Below are positions 1-7,625 of a stretch of DNA of 18,022 nucleotides, piece after piece. Both the position numbers and the translations under genes were made by a program. The DNA is from Gammaproteobacteria bacterium (lineage in GTDB: Bacteria > Pseudomonadota > Gammaproteobacteria > Steroidobacterales > Steroidobacteraceae), in assembly GCA_003162555.1 (NCBI GenBank), contig PMNQ01000076.1:1-18022 (forward strand). Direction: 5' to 3'. How positions within the stretch are numbered: position 1 is the first letter of the stretch; the number at the start of each line of letters is the position of its first letter. The notes beneath the pieces are model-generated. The model worked only from the letters and a program-made list of their open reading frames with translations. It searched no databases and had not been told where the DNA came from.

Positions 1-1
1 T

Positions 2-82
2 TCATTCGGCTGCTACAACACCGAAGCGGATATCGACCGGCTGCTCGCCGGGCTCGAGCGGGTCCGCGAGGTATTCGCGTGA
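2..82 (+). CDS. sufS: Cysteine desulfurase SufS, C-terminal end (partial)
   Basis: Only the last 26 codons lie in the window. They read SFGCYNTEADIDRLLAGLER followed by VREVFA and a TGA stop. The 'YNTEADIDRLLAGL' pattern is typical of the C-terminus of class V cysteine desulfurases of the SufS type, where 'YNT.eeID.l...L' closes the small PLP-enzyme domain. SufS takes sulfur from cysteine and passes it to the SUF scaffold. The stop overlaps the ATG of the next gene (sufU) by one base, which supports both the frame and translational coupling. The catalytic lysine and cysteine lie upstream of the window, so the assignment rests on the tail and on the sufU/sufT neighbours. Confidence 0.85.
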   Translation, partial: SFGCYNTEADIDRLLAGLERVREVFA

Positions 83-540
83 TGGAAATTGGCGATCTGT
101 ACCGCGACGTGATCCTCGATCACAACCGCAGCCCGCGCAATTTCGGGCGGCTCGAACCGGCGGATGCCGAGGCAGTCGGCCACAACCCGCTGTGCGGTGA
201 TTCGCTGGCCATTACGCTACGCCTTAAAGGCGGGCGATTGGAGGACGTCAAATTCAACGGCCAGGGCTGCGCCATCTCGGTGGCTTCGGCCTCGCTGATG
301 AGCGAAGCGGTCAAGGGCCTGCCGCTGACCGAGGTCGAGGCCCTGTACCAGGAGGTGCACGCGCTGCTGACCGAGCCGGCGCACGTGCCCGCCAGGCCGC
401 TCGGCAAGCTGATGGCATTGGCCGGCGTGCATGAATTTCCGGTGCGCGTGAAATGCGCGAGCCTGTGCTGGCACACGCTGCACGCGGCGCTGGCGCGACC
501 CGTCACTGCCGCGACGGCGCCCACGGTGTCGACGGAATAG
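82..540 (+). CDS. sufU: SUF iron-sulfur assembly protein SufU (NifU/IscU-like)
   Basis: A 152-residue IscU-fold protein that accepts sulfur from SufS and acts as sulfur-transfer protein or scaffold in cytosolic Fe-S cluster assembly. The family signatures are visible: 'HNPLCGD' (Cys38, Asp40), 'GQGCAIS' (Cys63) and 'VKCASLCWHTL' (Cys125). These Cys/Asp positions form the Zn or cluster site. A further cysteine, Cys129, stands where many SufU proteins have a non-Cys residue in the 'KCATLxW' motif. ATG at 82 is preferred over GTG at 79 because it overlaps the sufS stop and begins MEIGDLYRDVILDH, the usual family start. A GAGG lies about 10 nt upstream. The sufT start follows 2 nt after the stop. 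SufU without the IscA/HscBA genes around it is the SUF-type arrangement. Confidence 0.93.
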   Translation: MEIGDLYRDVILDHNRSPRNFGRLEPADAEAVGHNPLCGDSLAITLRLKGGRLEDVKFNGQGCAISVASASLMSEAVKGLPLTEVEALYQEVHALLTEPAHVPARPLGKLMALAGVHEFPVRVKCASLCWHTLHAALARPVTAATAPTVSTE

Positions 541-542
541 CG

Positions 543-1097
543 ATGGCAGGCTACGAAAACGAACCGGTGGTGCTGAGCCGTGACGTCGAAGGCGTGATCG
601 TGCCGGCAGGCACAGCAGTGATGCTCAAGGCTGGCCTTGCCGGCTACATCACGCAGGCGCTCGGCGGCAGCTTCACGCTCTACATCGAAGGCAACCTGTA
701 CCGGATTCCCGGCGAGCAGGCCGATGCGATCGGCAAGGAGCCGATCCGCGCGCCTGAATTGCCGCCCGGCGCGACCGAGGACGACGTGCGCGATCTGGCC
801 TGGGCGCAGATGCGCCAGTGTTACGACCCGGAAATTCCGGTGAACATCGTCGACCTGGGACTGGTGTACACCTGCGCCGTCACGCCGGAGCCGGATGGCA
901 CGCGCAAGCTCAGCGTCAGCATGACGCTTACCGCGCCGGGCTGCGGCATGGGCGAAGTGCTGGTGCGCGACGTGCGCGAGAAGCTCGAACTCATTCCCAC
1001 CGTGAGCCGGGCCGACGTGCAGCTGGTGTTCGATCCGCCGTGGAGCCAGAGCATGATGTCGGAGGCAGCGAGGCTCCAGACTGGCATGATGTGGTAG
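543..1097 (+). CDS. sufT: SufT-type Fe-S assembly protein (MIP18/DUF59 domain)
   Basis: A 184-residue protein of the SufT family, an auxiliary factor for Fe-S cluster maturation. The N-terminal half (about 1-65) is the family-specific region with 'IVPAGTAVMLKAG' and 'GSFTLYIEGNLYRIPG'. The second half (about 80-170) is a MIP18/DUF59 domain with 'CYDPEIPVNIVDLGLVY', the reactive 'TAPGCGMGEVL' loop (Cys134) and the closing 'VFDPPWSQSMM'. Reading upstream from the chosen ATG would enter sufU, and the sequence from MAGYENEPVVL matches the expected family start and length. It lies 2 nt after sufU and 2 nt before sixA, so it is almost certainly co-transcribed with sufS and sufU. Confidence 0.92.
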   Translation: MAGYENEPVVLSRDVEGVIVPAGTAVMLKAGLAGYITQALGGSFTLYIEGNLYRIPGEQADAIGKEPIRAPELPPGATEDDVRDLAWAQMRQCYDPEIPVNIVDLGLVYTCAVTPEPDGTRKLSVSMTLTAPGCGMGEVLVRDVREKLELIPTVSRADVQLVFDPPWSQSMMSEAARLQTGMMW

Positions 1098-1099
1098 CC

Positions 1100-1567
1100 G
1101 TGCACGAGCTGATCCTGATGCGCCATGCGGAAGCCCTGCCAGCCGCGATCGACGCCGAGGATTTTGTGCGGCCACTATCGGATGCCGGCCGCCTGGCTGC
1201 GGCACGCGCGGCCGCAACGCTGGCCAGCGGCGCCGCGATCGAACGACTGCTCTACAGTCCGGCGCGCAGGACCAGCGAGACCGCGGCGATCGTGGCCGAA
1301 ACCCTGTCGCTTGGGGCATCGCAGCAGCAGGCCGTGCCGGAGCTGTACCTCGCCACACCGCACCGTGTGCGCGCCGCCATTGCGCGCTGCCGCGGCGCGG
1401 CGCGCGTCGTGCTCGTCATCGGCCACAATCCCAGCATCAGTGAGCTCGGCGCGGAACTCGCTCCGGCGCAGCGGCGCAGGACTTTGCCGACTGCCGGTTA
1501 CTGGCGCATGCCGCTCGATGAGAAGGCGTGGCGCGCGCTCACGCACACCGGAACAACGGCTCCATGA
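1100..1567 (+). CDS. sixA: Phosphohistidine phosphatase SixA
   Basis: A 155-residue histidine phosphatase (phosphoglycerate-mutase-like fold, short branch). The start carries 'LILMRHAEA' with the nucleophile His9 in the RHA/RHG motif. 'LYSPARRTSETA' (about 52-62) is the phosphate-binding Arg segment, and 'VLVIGHNPSISEL' supplies the second catalytic His109. The length matches E. coli SixA (161), which dephosphorylates phosphohistidine in HPt/PTS proteins; the substrate here is not shown. The start is GTG at 1100, 2 nt after the sufT stop; it places the RHA motif at residues 8-10 as expected. The stop overlaps the ATG of the next gene (ATGA at 1564-1567). Its place in the tail of a SUF operon suggests co-expression with Fe-S assembly, which is inference. 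Confidence 0.88.
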   Translation: MHELILMRHAEALPAAIDAEDFVRPLSDAGRLAAARAAATLASGAAIERLLYSPARRTSETAAIVAETLSLGASQQQAVPELYLATPHRVRAAIARCRGAARVVLVIGHNPSISELGAELAPAQRRRTLPTAGYWRMPLDEKAWRALTHTGTTAP

Positions 1568-2367
1568 ACAAGGTCCACCCGGCATTGTTCCTCGGCCACG
1601 GTTCGCCAATGCTGGCGATCGAACCGAGCCGCTATGGAACGGCCTGGCAGGAAATGGGCCGGAAGCTGCCGCGCCCGCGCGCGATCCTCGCTGTGTCTGC
1701 GCACTGGTACATCCGTGGCACGGCGGTCACCGCGCAATCTCAGCCGCGCACGATTCACGATTTCTACGGTTTTCCGCCCGCACTGTACGCCGTGCAATAC
1801 CCGGCGCCGGGTGATCCGCACCTGGCGGCCAGAGTGTCGGCGCTGTTGGCTCCCACGCCGGTACGGCCGGACGAGGAATGGGGACTCGATCACGGCACCT
1901 GGTCGGTGCTGCGGCACATGTATCCGCAAGCAGATATCCCGGTGGTGCAGTTGTCGATCGATGCCCGCCTGAGCGGGCCGCAGCACTACACGCTGGCGCA
2001 GCGCCTGGCTCCGCTGCGCGACGAGGGTGTGCTGGTGCTCGGCAGTGGCAACGTCGTACACAACCTGCGCCAGCTGCAGTTCGACGCCGCGGCGACGCCG
2101 CCAGCGTGGGCGCAAACTTTCAACACTGCGGTGCGCACGGCCGTACAGGGCGGGCGCCACGCGGAGCTGGCAGCCTATGAAAGTCTCGATGCCGGCGCGG
2201 ATTTAAGCGTGCCGACGCCCGAACATTACCTGCCGTTGCTTTATGTGCTGGCGCTGCAGCGTCCCGGGGAAATTGCCAGCATGCCACTCGATGGCATCGA
2301 ACTCGGCGCGATCAGCATGCTGTGCGTGCAGCTCGGCGGCGTTCAGTCGACGGCGCAGAAACAATAG
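1564..2367 (+). CDS. ygiD: Class III extradiol ring-cleavage dioxygenase, YgiD/DODA type
   Basis: A 267-residue member of the LigB/DODA family, metal-dependent enzymes that open catechol-type rings; E. coli YgiD acts on L-DOPA in vitro. Visible active-site elements are 'LFLGHGSPM' (His12), 'SAHWYIRG' (His47), 'GSGNVVHNL' (His166, the likely catalytic His) and 'PTPEHYLPLL' (His221). His12, His47 and His221 correspond to the metal ligands of the family. 'GLDHGTW' (108-113) is another signature. The ATG overlaps the sixA stop by 4 nt, so this gene ends the + strand operon that starts at or before sufS. Its last 25 nt overlap the 3' end of sppA on the other strand. The physiological substrate cannot be told from the sequence. 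Confidence 0.87.
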   Translation: MNKVHPALFLGHGSPMLAIEPSRYGTAWQEMGRKLPRPRAILAVSAHWYIRGTAVTAQSQPRTIHDFYGFPPALYAVQYPAPGDPHLAARVSALLAPTPVRPDEEWGLDHGTWSVLRHMYPQADIPVVQLSIDARLSGPQHYTLAQRLAPLRDEGVLVLGSGNVVHNLRQLQFDAAATPPAWAQTFNTAVRTAVQGGRHAELAAYESLDAGADLSVPTPEHYLPLLYVLALQRPGEIASMPLDGIELGAISMLCVQLGGVQSTAQKQ

Positions 2368-4205
2368 GCGAGCGTGTGCTGCGGGGTTGCCGCCAGCCGC
2401 TGCCAGCGCGCCACTTCGCGCTCCAGCGGCTGCAGTTGCGGCGCGAGCTGCGTGCGCAGCTCCGCTCCCAGCCCACTGCCGCCACCGAGGCCGGCGCCGC
2501 GCACCAGCGTGGCGTAGGTGCCGCGCGTGCTCAGCAACAACTGCTCGGTGAAGCTGAGCTCCGGCTCGATGACGCGCACGTCGTAATCCTTGCCGAGCCT
2601 GGCGCGTTGGGCCGCCGCATGCACGGCATCGTCGTAGCCGCCGATGCGATCGATGAGCCCGAGGCGCAGCGCATCGCGCCCGGCCCAGACACGGCCCTGC
2701 GCAATCGCGTCGATCTCGGCCGGCGTCTTGTGGCGCCCGCTCGCCACGCGCTCGATGAACTGCGCATAGCTGTGATCGACACCGGCCTGCAAAATGGCTT
2801 CCATTGCCGGCTGCAACGGCCGGTCGAGCCGCAATGTTCCGGACAATGCGGTGGTGCCGACGCCATCGACGTGCACACCCAGCTTCGCGAGCGTGCGATC
2901 GAAAGTGGGAACCGTGGCAAACACGCCGATCGAGCCGGTGATGGTGTTGGCGCTGGCCAGGATTTCGTCGGCCGGAGCCGCGATGTAATAGCCGCCCGAG
3001 GCAGCCAGGTCGCCCATCGAAGCGATGACCGGTTTGCCCGCGGCGCGCAGCAGCTGCACTTCGCGGTAGATCTGCTCGGCGGCCAGCACGCTGCCGCCCG
3101 GGCTGTCGATGCGCAGCACCACGGCTTTGATGCTGTCGTCGTTGCGCGCCTGGCGCAGCAAGGCCGCGGTCGATTCGCCGCCGATCGTGCCCGAGGGCTG
3201 GTCGCCGTCGAACATTTCGCCGCTGGCCACGATGACGCCGACGGCAGCGCCGGCGTTATGGTGCATCCTTTCTTCGGGACGGAGCGCCCGCAGGTAATCG
3301 TCGAGCATCACGCCCTGGAAGCCGCGTTTGCCGTCGTCGGCGCCGACCAGTTCGGCCATGCGCTTGTCGACCTCGGCATCGGTGCTCAGCGCCGTGACCA
3401 GGCCCGCGGCTTTCGCCACGCCTGCCAGGTCGCCGCCGGCCTTCTGCACCGCGGCCGCGTAGCCGTCCGCGTAGCTGCTGAACGCGCCCGGGTCGAGGTG
3501 ACGCGCCGCACCGACTGAGGTGCGGTAGCCGAGCCACAGCGATTGCAGGTACGCGGTGCTCTCCTGCCGTTCCTCGTCCGACATGTCACGGCGCACGAAC
3601 GGCTCAGCGGCGCTCTTGAACTTGCCGGCGCGCACCAGGTGCACGTCCACGGCCAGCTTGTCGATCGCATCCTTGAAGTACATGCGATAGCGGTCGTAAC
3701 CGGGCAGCATCACGAAACCGAAGGGGTCAAGGTATACCTCGTCAGCTTGCGCTGCGAGGTAATACTGGCCCTGCAGGAAATAGCTGCCGTGGGCGATGAC
3801 TTTCTTGCCGCTGGCGCGGAACTCGCGGATCGCCGCGGCCAGTTCTTCGAGCTCCGGCTGGCCGGCGCCGGCCAGGTCGTCAGTCTCGATCAGCAGCGCC
3901 TGGATGTGCGCATCGCCCCGGGCGCTGCGGATCGCACGCGTCAGGTCCCACAGCAGAGTTTGCGGGGCGCTCTCGCCCTGTGCTTCGCTGAGTGCGCGCT
4001 GCAGCGGTTCGCCGGCCAGCTGCTCGACGATCTCGCCGCTGGGATGCACGATGAGCGCGCCGCGCTCCGGCAGGTGTGCGATCGAGCCGCGCAGACCCAC
4101 GATGATCAGCGTCAGCAGCGCCAGCATCAGCAGCAGGTGCAGCACACGCCGCAGCACATCCAGCCCGTGCCACAGGCCGCGGAGGAATGTCAGCAGGTAG
4201 CGCAT
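2343..4205 (-). CDS. sppA: Signal peptide peptidase SppA, 67K type
   Basis: A 620-residue inner-membrane serine protease that degrades cleaved signal peptides, close in length to E. coli SppA (618). One N-terminal membrane segment is clear at about 21-38 (VLHLLLMLALLTLIIVGL). Two tandem S49 peptidase domains follow, about 60-290 and 320-560. The Lys/Ser dyad is split between them as in the 67K family: the base is Lys197 in 'RAGKFKSAAEPFVRRDM', the nucleophile Ser403 in 'GDLAASGGYYIA'. 'LRIDSPGGSV' (364-373) precedes the nucleophile. The ATG lies 42 nt after rplS on the same strand with an AGG about 8 nt upstream, so it may be the last gene of the ffh-rpsP-rimM-trmD-rplS run. A short GC hairpin sits in the gap. 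Confidence 0.93.
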   Translation of the reverse strand: MRYLLTFLRGLWHGLDVLRRVLHLLLMLALLTLIIVGLRGSIAHLPERGALIVHPSGEIVEQLAGEPLQRALSEAQGESAPQTLLWDLTRAIRSARGDAHIQALLIETDDLAGAGQPELEELAAAIREFRASGKKVIAHGSYFLQGQYYLAAQADEVYLDPFGFVMLPGYDRYRMYFKDAIDKLAVDVHLVRAGKFKSAAEPFVRRDMSDEERQESTAYLQSLWLGYRTSVGAARHLDPGAFSSYADGYAAAVQKAGGDLAGVAKAAGLVTALSTDAEVDKRMAELVGADDGKRGFQGVMLDDYLRALRPEERMHHNAGAAVGVIVASGEMFDGDQPSGTIGGESTAALLRQARNDDSIKAVVLRIDSPGGSVLAAEQIYREVQLLRAAGKPVIASMGDLAASGGYYIAAPADEILASANTITGSIGVFATVPTFDRTLAKLGVHVDGVGTTALSGTLRLDRPLQPAMEAILQAGVDHSYAQFIERVASGRHKTPAEIDAIAQGRVWAGRDALRLGLIDRIGGYDDAVHAAAQRARLGKDYDVRVIEPELSFTEQLLLSTRGTYATLVRGAGLGGGSGLGAELRTQLAPQLQPLEREVARWQRLAATPQHTLAYCFCAVD

Positions 4206-4218
4206 CGATGGTGCCTGT

Positions 4219-4240
4219 CGCGCCGGTTGCGGGCGGCGCG
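4219..4240 (-). other. GC-rich inverted repeat between rplS and sppA
   Basis: A perfect 7-bp inverted repeat, CGCGCCG and CGGCGCG, around an 8-nt loop. It lies in the 42-nt gap between the rplS stop and the sppA start and would form a hairpin in the - strand transcript. No T-run follows, so it is not a classical intrinsic terminator. It could reduce read-through from the ribosomal-protein genes into sppA, protect the 3' end of the upstream message, or be chance in GC-rich DNA. Its function is inference. Confidence 0.35.
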
Positions 4241-4247
4241 TGTGCCG

Positions 4248-4589
4248 TTAAACCTTCTCTTCGATGCGGGCTGACTTGCCGGCGCGATCGCGCAGGTAGT
4301 ACAGCTTGGCGCGCCGCACGTTGCCGCGGCGCTTCACGCTGATGTCGCTGATCGACGGGCTGTGCGTCTGGAAGGTGCGCTCGACGCCCTCGCCGTGCGA
4401 AATCTTGCGCACCGTGAACGAGGAGTTGAAGCCGCGATTGGAAATCGCGATCACCACGCCCTCGAAGGCCTGCACGCGCTCGCGCTCGCCCTCGATGACC
4501 TTGACCTGCACCACCACGGTGTCGCCAGGCTTGAAATCCGGCACCTTGCGCGTCATGCGCTCGGCTTCCAGCGTCTGAATGATGTTCAT
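4248..4589 (-). CDS. rplS: 50S ribosomal protein L19
   Basis: A 113-residue protein, the normal size for L19, at the 30S-50S interface. Hallmarks are '[18 protein letters not shown]' (18-35), '[16 protein letters not shown]' and '[17 protein letters not shown]', with the basic end '[17 protein letters not shown]'. The ATG overlaps the trmD stop in an ATGA at 4586-4589, and a good ribosome-binding sequence (AGGAAGGCGAG) lies inside the trmD end. This is the conserved rpsP-rimM-trmD-rplS order. The coupling probably sets L19 output separately from TrmD through its own strong ribosome-binding site. Confidence 0.98.
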   Translation of the reverse strand: MNIIQTLEAERMTRKVPDFKPGDTVVVQVKVIEGERERVQAFEGVVIAISNRGFNSSFTVRKISHGEGVERTFQTHSPSISDISVKRRGNVRRAKLYYLRDRAGKSARIEEKV

Positions 4590-5338
4590 GTCTCGCCTTC
4601 CTGTTCCCGTTCCTGCAAAAATTCCTGCAACAGCGCCGCGCGCTGCGCATCCAGAGTCACACCGTCCAGCAGCTCGCGCCGCCTGAGCCAGGTGCGTCCC
4701 AGCGCCTGCTTCAGCCGCCAGCGCGCTATCGCGGCATGGTCGCCCGACAACAGCACCGCCGGCACCCGCCGCCCCTCGTGCTCTTCCGGCCGCGTGTAGT
4801 GCGGCCAGTCGAGCAGGCCCTCGCTGAACGATTCCTGCTGCGCCGAGCGCTCATCGCCCAACGCCCCCGGCAGGAGCCGCGCCAGCGCATCGATCAGCAC
4901 CAGCGCCGGCAGCTCCCCGCCCGAGAGCACATAATCGCCGATCGAGAGCTCGAGTTCGACTTCCGCCGCGAGCACCCGCTCATCAATTCCTTCGTACCGT
5001 CCCGCGACCAGCAGCAGCGCGGGACGGCTCAGCAAACCCCGCGCTTGGGCCTGATCCAATCGCAAACCCTGCGCCGACAGCGCGATCGTCACACTCCCCG
5101 CAGGGAGCCTCACCCGCGCCGCGCGGATCGCCGCGCACAAGGGCTCAGGTTTCATCACCATGCCCGGCCCGCCACCGTACGGCCGATCATCCACCGTGTG
5201 GTGAACATCGCTCGTATGGGAGCGCGGATCCTCGGTTCCGACCGTCAGCAGGCCGCGCTCCTGCGCCCGCCCGACGATGCCGTGCCGGAGCGCATCCCGG
5301 ATCATCTCCGGGAACAGCGTGACCACTTCGATCCGCAC
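4586..5338 (-). CDS. trmD: tRNA (guanine37-N1)-methyltransferase TrmD
   Basis: A 250-residue trefoil-knot (SPOUT) enzyme that methylates N1 of G37 in tRNAs with SAM, preventing +1 frameshifts. Visible motifs are '[17 protein letters not shown]' (50-66), the knot segments '[13 protein letters not shown]' (110-122) and '[16 protein letters not shown]' (131-146), and '[11 protein letters not shown]' (174-184). The start is GTG at 5338, preceded by GGAGAG, and gives the expected N-terminus [12 protein letters not shown]. It begins 26 nt after rimM. At position 169, where E. coli and H. influenzae TrmD carry the catalytic Asp, this protein has Glu ('QQESF' instead of 'EDSF'-like). The rest of the core looks intact, so I treat it as functional. 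Confidence 0.97.
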   Translation of the reverse strand: MRIEVVTLFPEMIRDALRHGIVGRAQERGLLTVGTEDPRSHTSDVHHTVDDRPYGGGPGMVMKPEPLCAAIRAARVRLPAGSVTIALSAQGLRLDQAQARGLLSRPALLLVAGRYEGIDERVLAAEVELELSIGDYVLSGGELPALVLIDALARLLPGALGDERSAQQESFSEGLLDWPHYTRPEEHEGRRVPAVLLSGDHAAIARWRLKQALGRTWLRRRELLDGVTLDAQRAALLQEFLQEREQEGET

Positions 5339-5364
5339 CTTCGCTCTCCGCGCCGCGACCGGCC

Positions 5365-5880
5365 TTACAGTCCCTCAGGCCAATCCACTTCAATCTCGCC
5401 CCGCTCCAGATCCACGCGCCGCAGGTGGCTGGGCAGGGCCGGAATCCACAACTCGCGCTCTCCTGTCACCACCATCACCGGCGCGGCAGGCGCCTCGATG
5501 AAGTGGCCGACCCGGCCGAGCTCGCGCCCTTCGCCGTTGACCACGCGCAACCCGATCAGGTCGTCGCGGTAGTACTCGCGCGCCGCGGTCGGCGGCAAGG
5601 CCGAACGCTCGATCTCGATGTCACAGCCGCTGAGCAATTCAGCGGCATCACGATCCTCAACGCCTTCAAAACGGGCCCGCAGCCAGCGTCCATCGAAAAC
5701 CGATTCCGCCACCGTGCGAGCCTCCCGCGCACCCTGCGCATCCAGCAGCAGCCAGGAGCGATGCTGCAGCAGGTTTTCAGGCGGGTCGGTGTAGGACTGC
5801 ACCTTGAGCCAGCCTCGCACCCCGGCGGGCCCAAGCACCCTGCCGAGCTTTACGTAGCGCGCCGGCCGAGCTTCGGCCAC
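5365..5880 (-). CDS. rimM: Ribosome maturation factor RimM
   Basis: A 171-residue 30S assembly factor that binds S19 and helps mature the 16S rRNA 3' domain. The N-terminal RimM barrel starts with 'YVKLGRVLGPAGVRGWLKV' (9-27) and includes 'GRWLRARFEGVEDRDAAELL'. The C-terminal PRC-barrel begins around 'EYYRDDLIGLRVVNGEGREL' (101-120) and ends with 'IPALPSHLRRVDLERGEIEV'. The start is GTG at 5880, 13 nt after rpsP, with a weak GAGG upstream. The length matches E. coli RimM (182). The gene sits between rpsP and trmD, the conserved order. Confidence 0.96.
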   Translation of the reverse strand: MAEARPARYVKLGRVLGPAGVRGWLKVQSYTDPPENLLQHRSWLLLDAQGAREARTVAESVFDGRWLRARFEGVEDRDAAELLSGCDIEIERSALPPTAAREYYRDDLIGLRVVNGEGRELGRVGHFIEAPAAPVMVVTGERELWIPALPSHLRRVDLERGEIEVDWPEGL

Positions 5881-5893
5881 GGCCGCTGGAACC

Positions 5894-6148
5894 TCAGGCC
5901 GTCGCCTGCTTCCGGTACGTGGCCACGAGCTGGCTCACCCGATCGGAAAGCTGCGCCCCGAGGCCCACCCAATGATCAATGCGGCCCAGCTCCAGGCGCA
6001 GTCGGCTTTCCTTGCCGCGCGCGACCGGATTGAAGAAGCCAACCTGCTCAAGGCTGGAACCACCCTGGCGCTTGCGGCTGTCCGTCACGACGACGTGATA
6101 GAAGGGCTGGTTCTTGGCGCCGCGGCGGGTGAGACGAATAGTGACCAT
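5894..6148 (-). CDS. rpsP: 30S ribosomal protein S16
   Basis: An 84-residue S16, an early 30S assembly protein. It starts '[20 protein letters not shown]' and continues with '[21 protein letters not shown]' split over residues 21-41 and '[18 protein letters not shown]'. An in-frame reading extends 24 codons further upstream, but that extension resembles nothing in S16 and runs through the likely promoter, so the ATG at 6148 is chosen. First gene of the rpsP-rimM-trmD-rplS cluster, 76 nt downstream of the ffh stop. The Shine-Dalgarno sequence is poor. Confidence 0.97.
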   Translation of the reverse strand: MVTIRLTRRGAKNQPFYHVVVTDSRKRQGGSSLEQVGFFNPVARGKESRLRLELGRIDHWVGLGAQLSDRVSQLVATYRKQATA

Positions 6149-6183
6149 GTTTGACGGGACTCTGGGGTCAAAAAAGAGCGCGG

Positions 6184-6212
6184 ATTCTACGCAAAGGGCG
6201 GCCAGACTTAAA
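6184..6212 (-). promoter_or_regulatory. Candidate sigma70 promoter of the rpsP cluster
   Basis: On the - strand, a TAGAAT hexamer (6184-6189, five of six matches to TATAAT) sits 17 nt downstream of TTTAAG (6207-6212, only three matches to TTGACA). It lies in the 76-nt gap between ffh and rpsP and would start transcription near 6177, giving a leader of about 30 nt. The good -10 and the position support it; the poor -35 is the weakness. Read-through from ffh remains possible. Confidence 0.4.
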
Positions 6213-6224
6213 GCCCTCAATGAC

Positions 6225-7559
6225 TTATGGCCGGAAGGCGCCCATGAGCCGGCGCAGGCCCCCGCCCTTGAGCTGCTTCATCATTTTCTGCATGTCCAGA
6301 AACTGCTTGAGCAGCCGGTTCACGTCCTGGACCTGCACCCCCGCCCCCCGGGCAATGCGGCGCCTGCGTGATCCGTCGATGACCCCGGGCACGCGCCGTT
6401 CCCTGGGTGTCATGGAATCGATGATCGCTATCTGGCGGCGTACCTGGCGGTCGGCCTGTTCGGGTGGCATCGCGGACCTCTGGGCCATCTGAGCAGGAAG
6501 TTTGTCCATCAGGGCGCCCAGGCCGCCCATGCGGTGCACCTGCTCGAGCTGCGAGCGCAGGTCCGCCAAATCGAAGCCTTTGCCCTGGCTGACTTTGAGG
6601 GCCAGCCGTTCGGCCTCTCCCAGTTCGATGTTGCGCTGCACAGATTCGACCAGGGCAACGACATCGCCCATGCCGAGGATCCGTTGCGCCATGCGTTCCG
6701 GGTCGAAGAGCTCCAGCGCCCCGGTCTTCTCACCGACGCCCAGGAACACGATCGGTTTGCCGCTCACCTCGCGCACCGACAGCGCAGCGCCGCCGCGCGC
6801 ATCACCGTCGGCCTTGGTCAAAATGATGCCGGTGAGTTCCAGCGCGGCGCTGAACGCATGGGCGGCGTTCAGCGCGTCCTGCCCGGACATCGCATCGACG
6901 ACGAACAGGCGCTGGTGCGAATTCACCGCCGCGTCGATCTGCCGCACTTCATCCATCAGCGCGGCATCGATGTGCAAGCGTCCGGCCGTGTCGACGATCA
7001 GCGCGTCGTAAACGCCGCTGCGCGCCTGTGTCAATGCGGCGGCGGCGATCGCCGCCGGCGCAGCCCCGCTCGGCGGCGCGAAGAAATCGGCCTGCACCTG
7101 CGAGGCGAGTTTCTCGAGCTGCAAAATGGCCGCCGGACGGCGCACATCCGTGCTCACCAGCAGCACCCGTTTCCTGTGGGTCTCGATCAGCCAGCGCGCC
7201 AGCTTGGCGGCCGTGGTCGTCTTGCCGGCGCCCTGCAGCCCCGCCAGCAGCAGCACCAGCGGTGGCGTCGCATTGAGCGCAAGGCCGGCGCTGGTGCCGC
7301 CGAGCACCGCAACCAGTTCGCGATGCAGGATCCCGACGAGGGTCTGCCCGGGACTCAGGCTGGCGCTGACTTCAGCGCCCAGCGCGCGCGCCTTGACCGC
7401 GTCGATGAATTTCTTGACCACCGGCAGCGCGACATCGGCCTCGAGCAAGGCGACGCGCACCTCGCGCAGCGTGTCGGCGATGTTCTCTTCGCTCAGGCGC
7501 CCGCGGCCACGGAGCGCCGCCACGGCCGCGCTCAACCGGCCGGCAAGTTGGTCAAACAT
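6225..7559 (-). CDS. ffh: Signal recognition particle protein Ffh
   Basis: A 444-residue SRP54-type GTPase that binds 4.5S RNA and signal sequences of nascent membrane proteins and docks with FtsY. The N domain (1-90) begins '[20 protein letters not shown]'. The G domain has the P-loop 'GLQGAGKTT' (107-115), 'STDVRRPAA', 'VDTAGRLH' (189-196), '[13 protein letters not shown]' (248-260) and '[16 protein letters not shown]'. The M domain (about 300-444) has '[19 protein letters not shown]' for 4.5S RNA binding and the Met-rich '[14 protein letters not shown]'. The length is typical (E. coli 453). It is divergent from the CorC-type gene. In E. coli and pseudomonads the membrane protein YpjD lies between these genes; it is absent here. 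Confidence 0.97.
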   Translation of the reverse strand: MFDQLAGRLSAAVAALRGRGRLSEENIADTLREVRVALLEADVALPVVKKFIDAVKARALGAEVSASLSPGQTLVGILHRELVAVLGGTSAGLALNATPPLVLLLAGLQGAGKTTTAAKLARWLIETHRKRVLLVSTDVRRPAAILQLEKLASQVQADFFAPPSGAAPAAIAAAALTQARSGVYDALIVDTAGRLHIDAALMDEVRQIDAAVNSHQRLFVVDAMSGQDALNAAHAFSAALELTGIILTKADGDARGGAALSVREVSGKPIVFLGVGEKTGALELFDPERMAQRILGMGDVVALVESVQRNIELGEAERLALKVSQGKGFDLADLRSQLEQVHRMGGLGALMDKLPAQMAQRSAMPPEQADRQVRRQIAIIDSMTPRERRVPGVIDGSRRRRIARGAGVQVQDVNRLLKQFLDMQKMMKQLKGGGLRRLMGAFRP

Positions 7560-7625
7560 CGGGCAATTGTACGCGCAGGCTCTATGCTATGGGTCCCTTC
7601 GGTGAATCAAAAGCAGGTGTCCTCT

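Noticed and set aside
120..1358. 412-codon open frame on the - strand across sufU, sufT and sixA
   Set aside because: Arg/His/Ala-rich low-complexity translation with no recognisable domain, antisense to three well-supported genes. Typical shadow frame of GC-rich coding DNA.
2322..3518. 398-codon + strand open frame opposite sppA, and a 243-codon one at 3543-4274
   Set aside because: No motif and no ribosome-binding site; sppA on the other strand has its domains and catalytic residues intact.
6170..6175. Six-base T-run (- strand) after ffh as an intrinsic terminator
   Set aside because: Only a 3-bp stem can be drawn immediately before it; too weak for a terminator.
6149..6220. 24-codon N-terminal extension of S16
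   Set aside because: It does not resemble S16 and overlaps the probable promoter; ATG 6148 gives the normal length.
6534..7583. Long upstream extension of the CorC-type reading frame, antisense to ffh
   Set aside because: The translation is unlike any protein family and the homologous part begins near 7626; ffh occupies the other strand.
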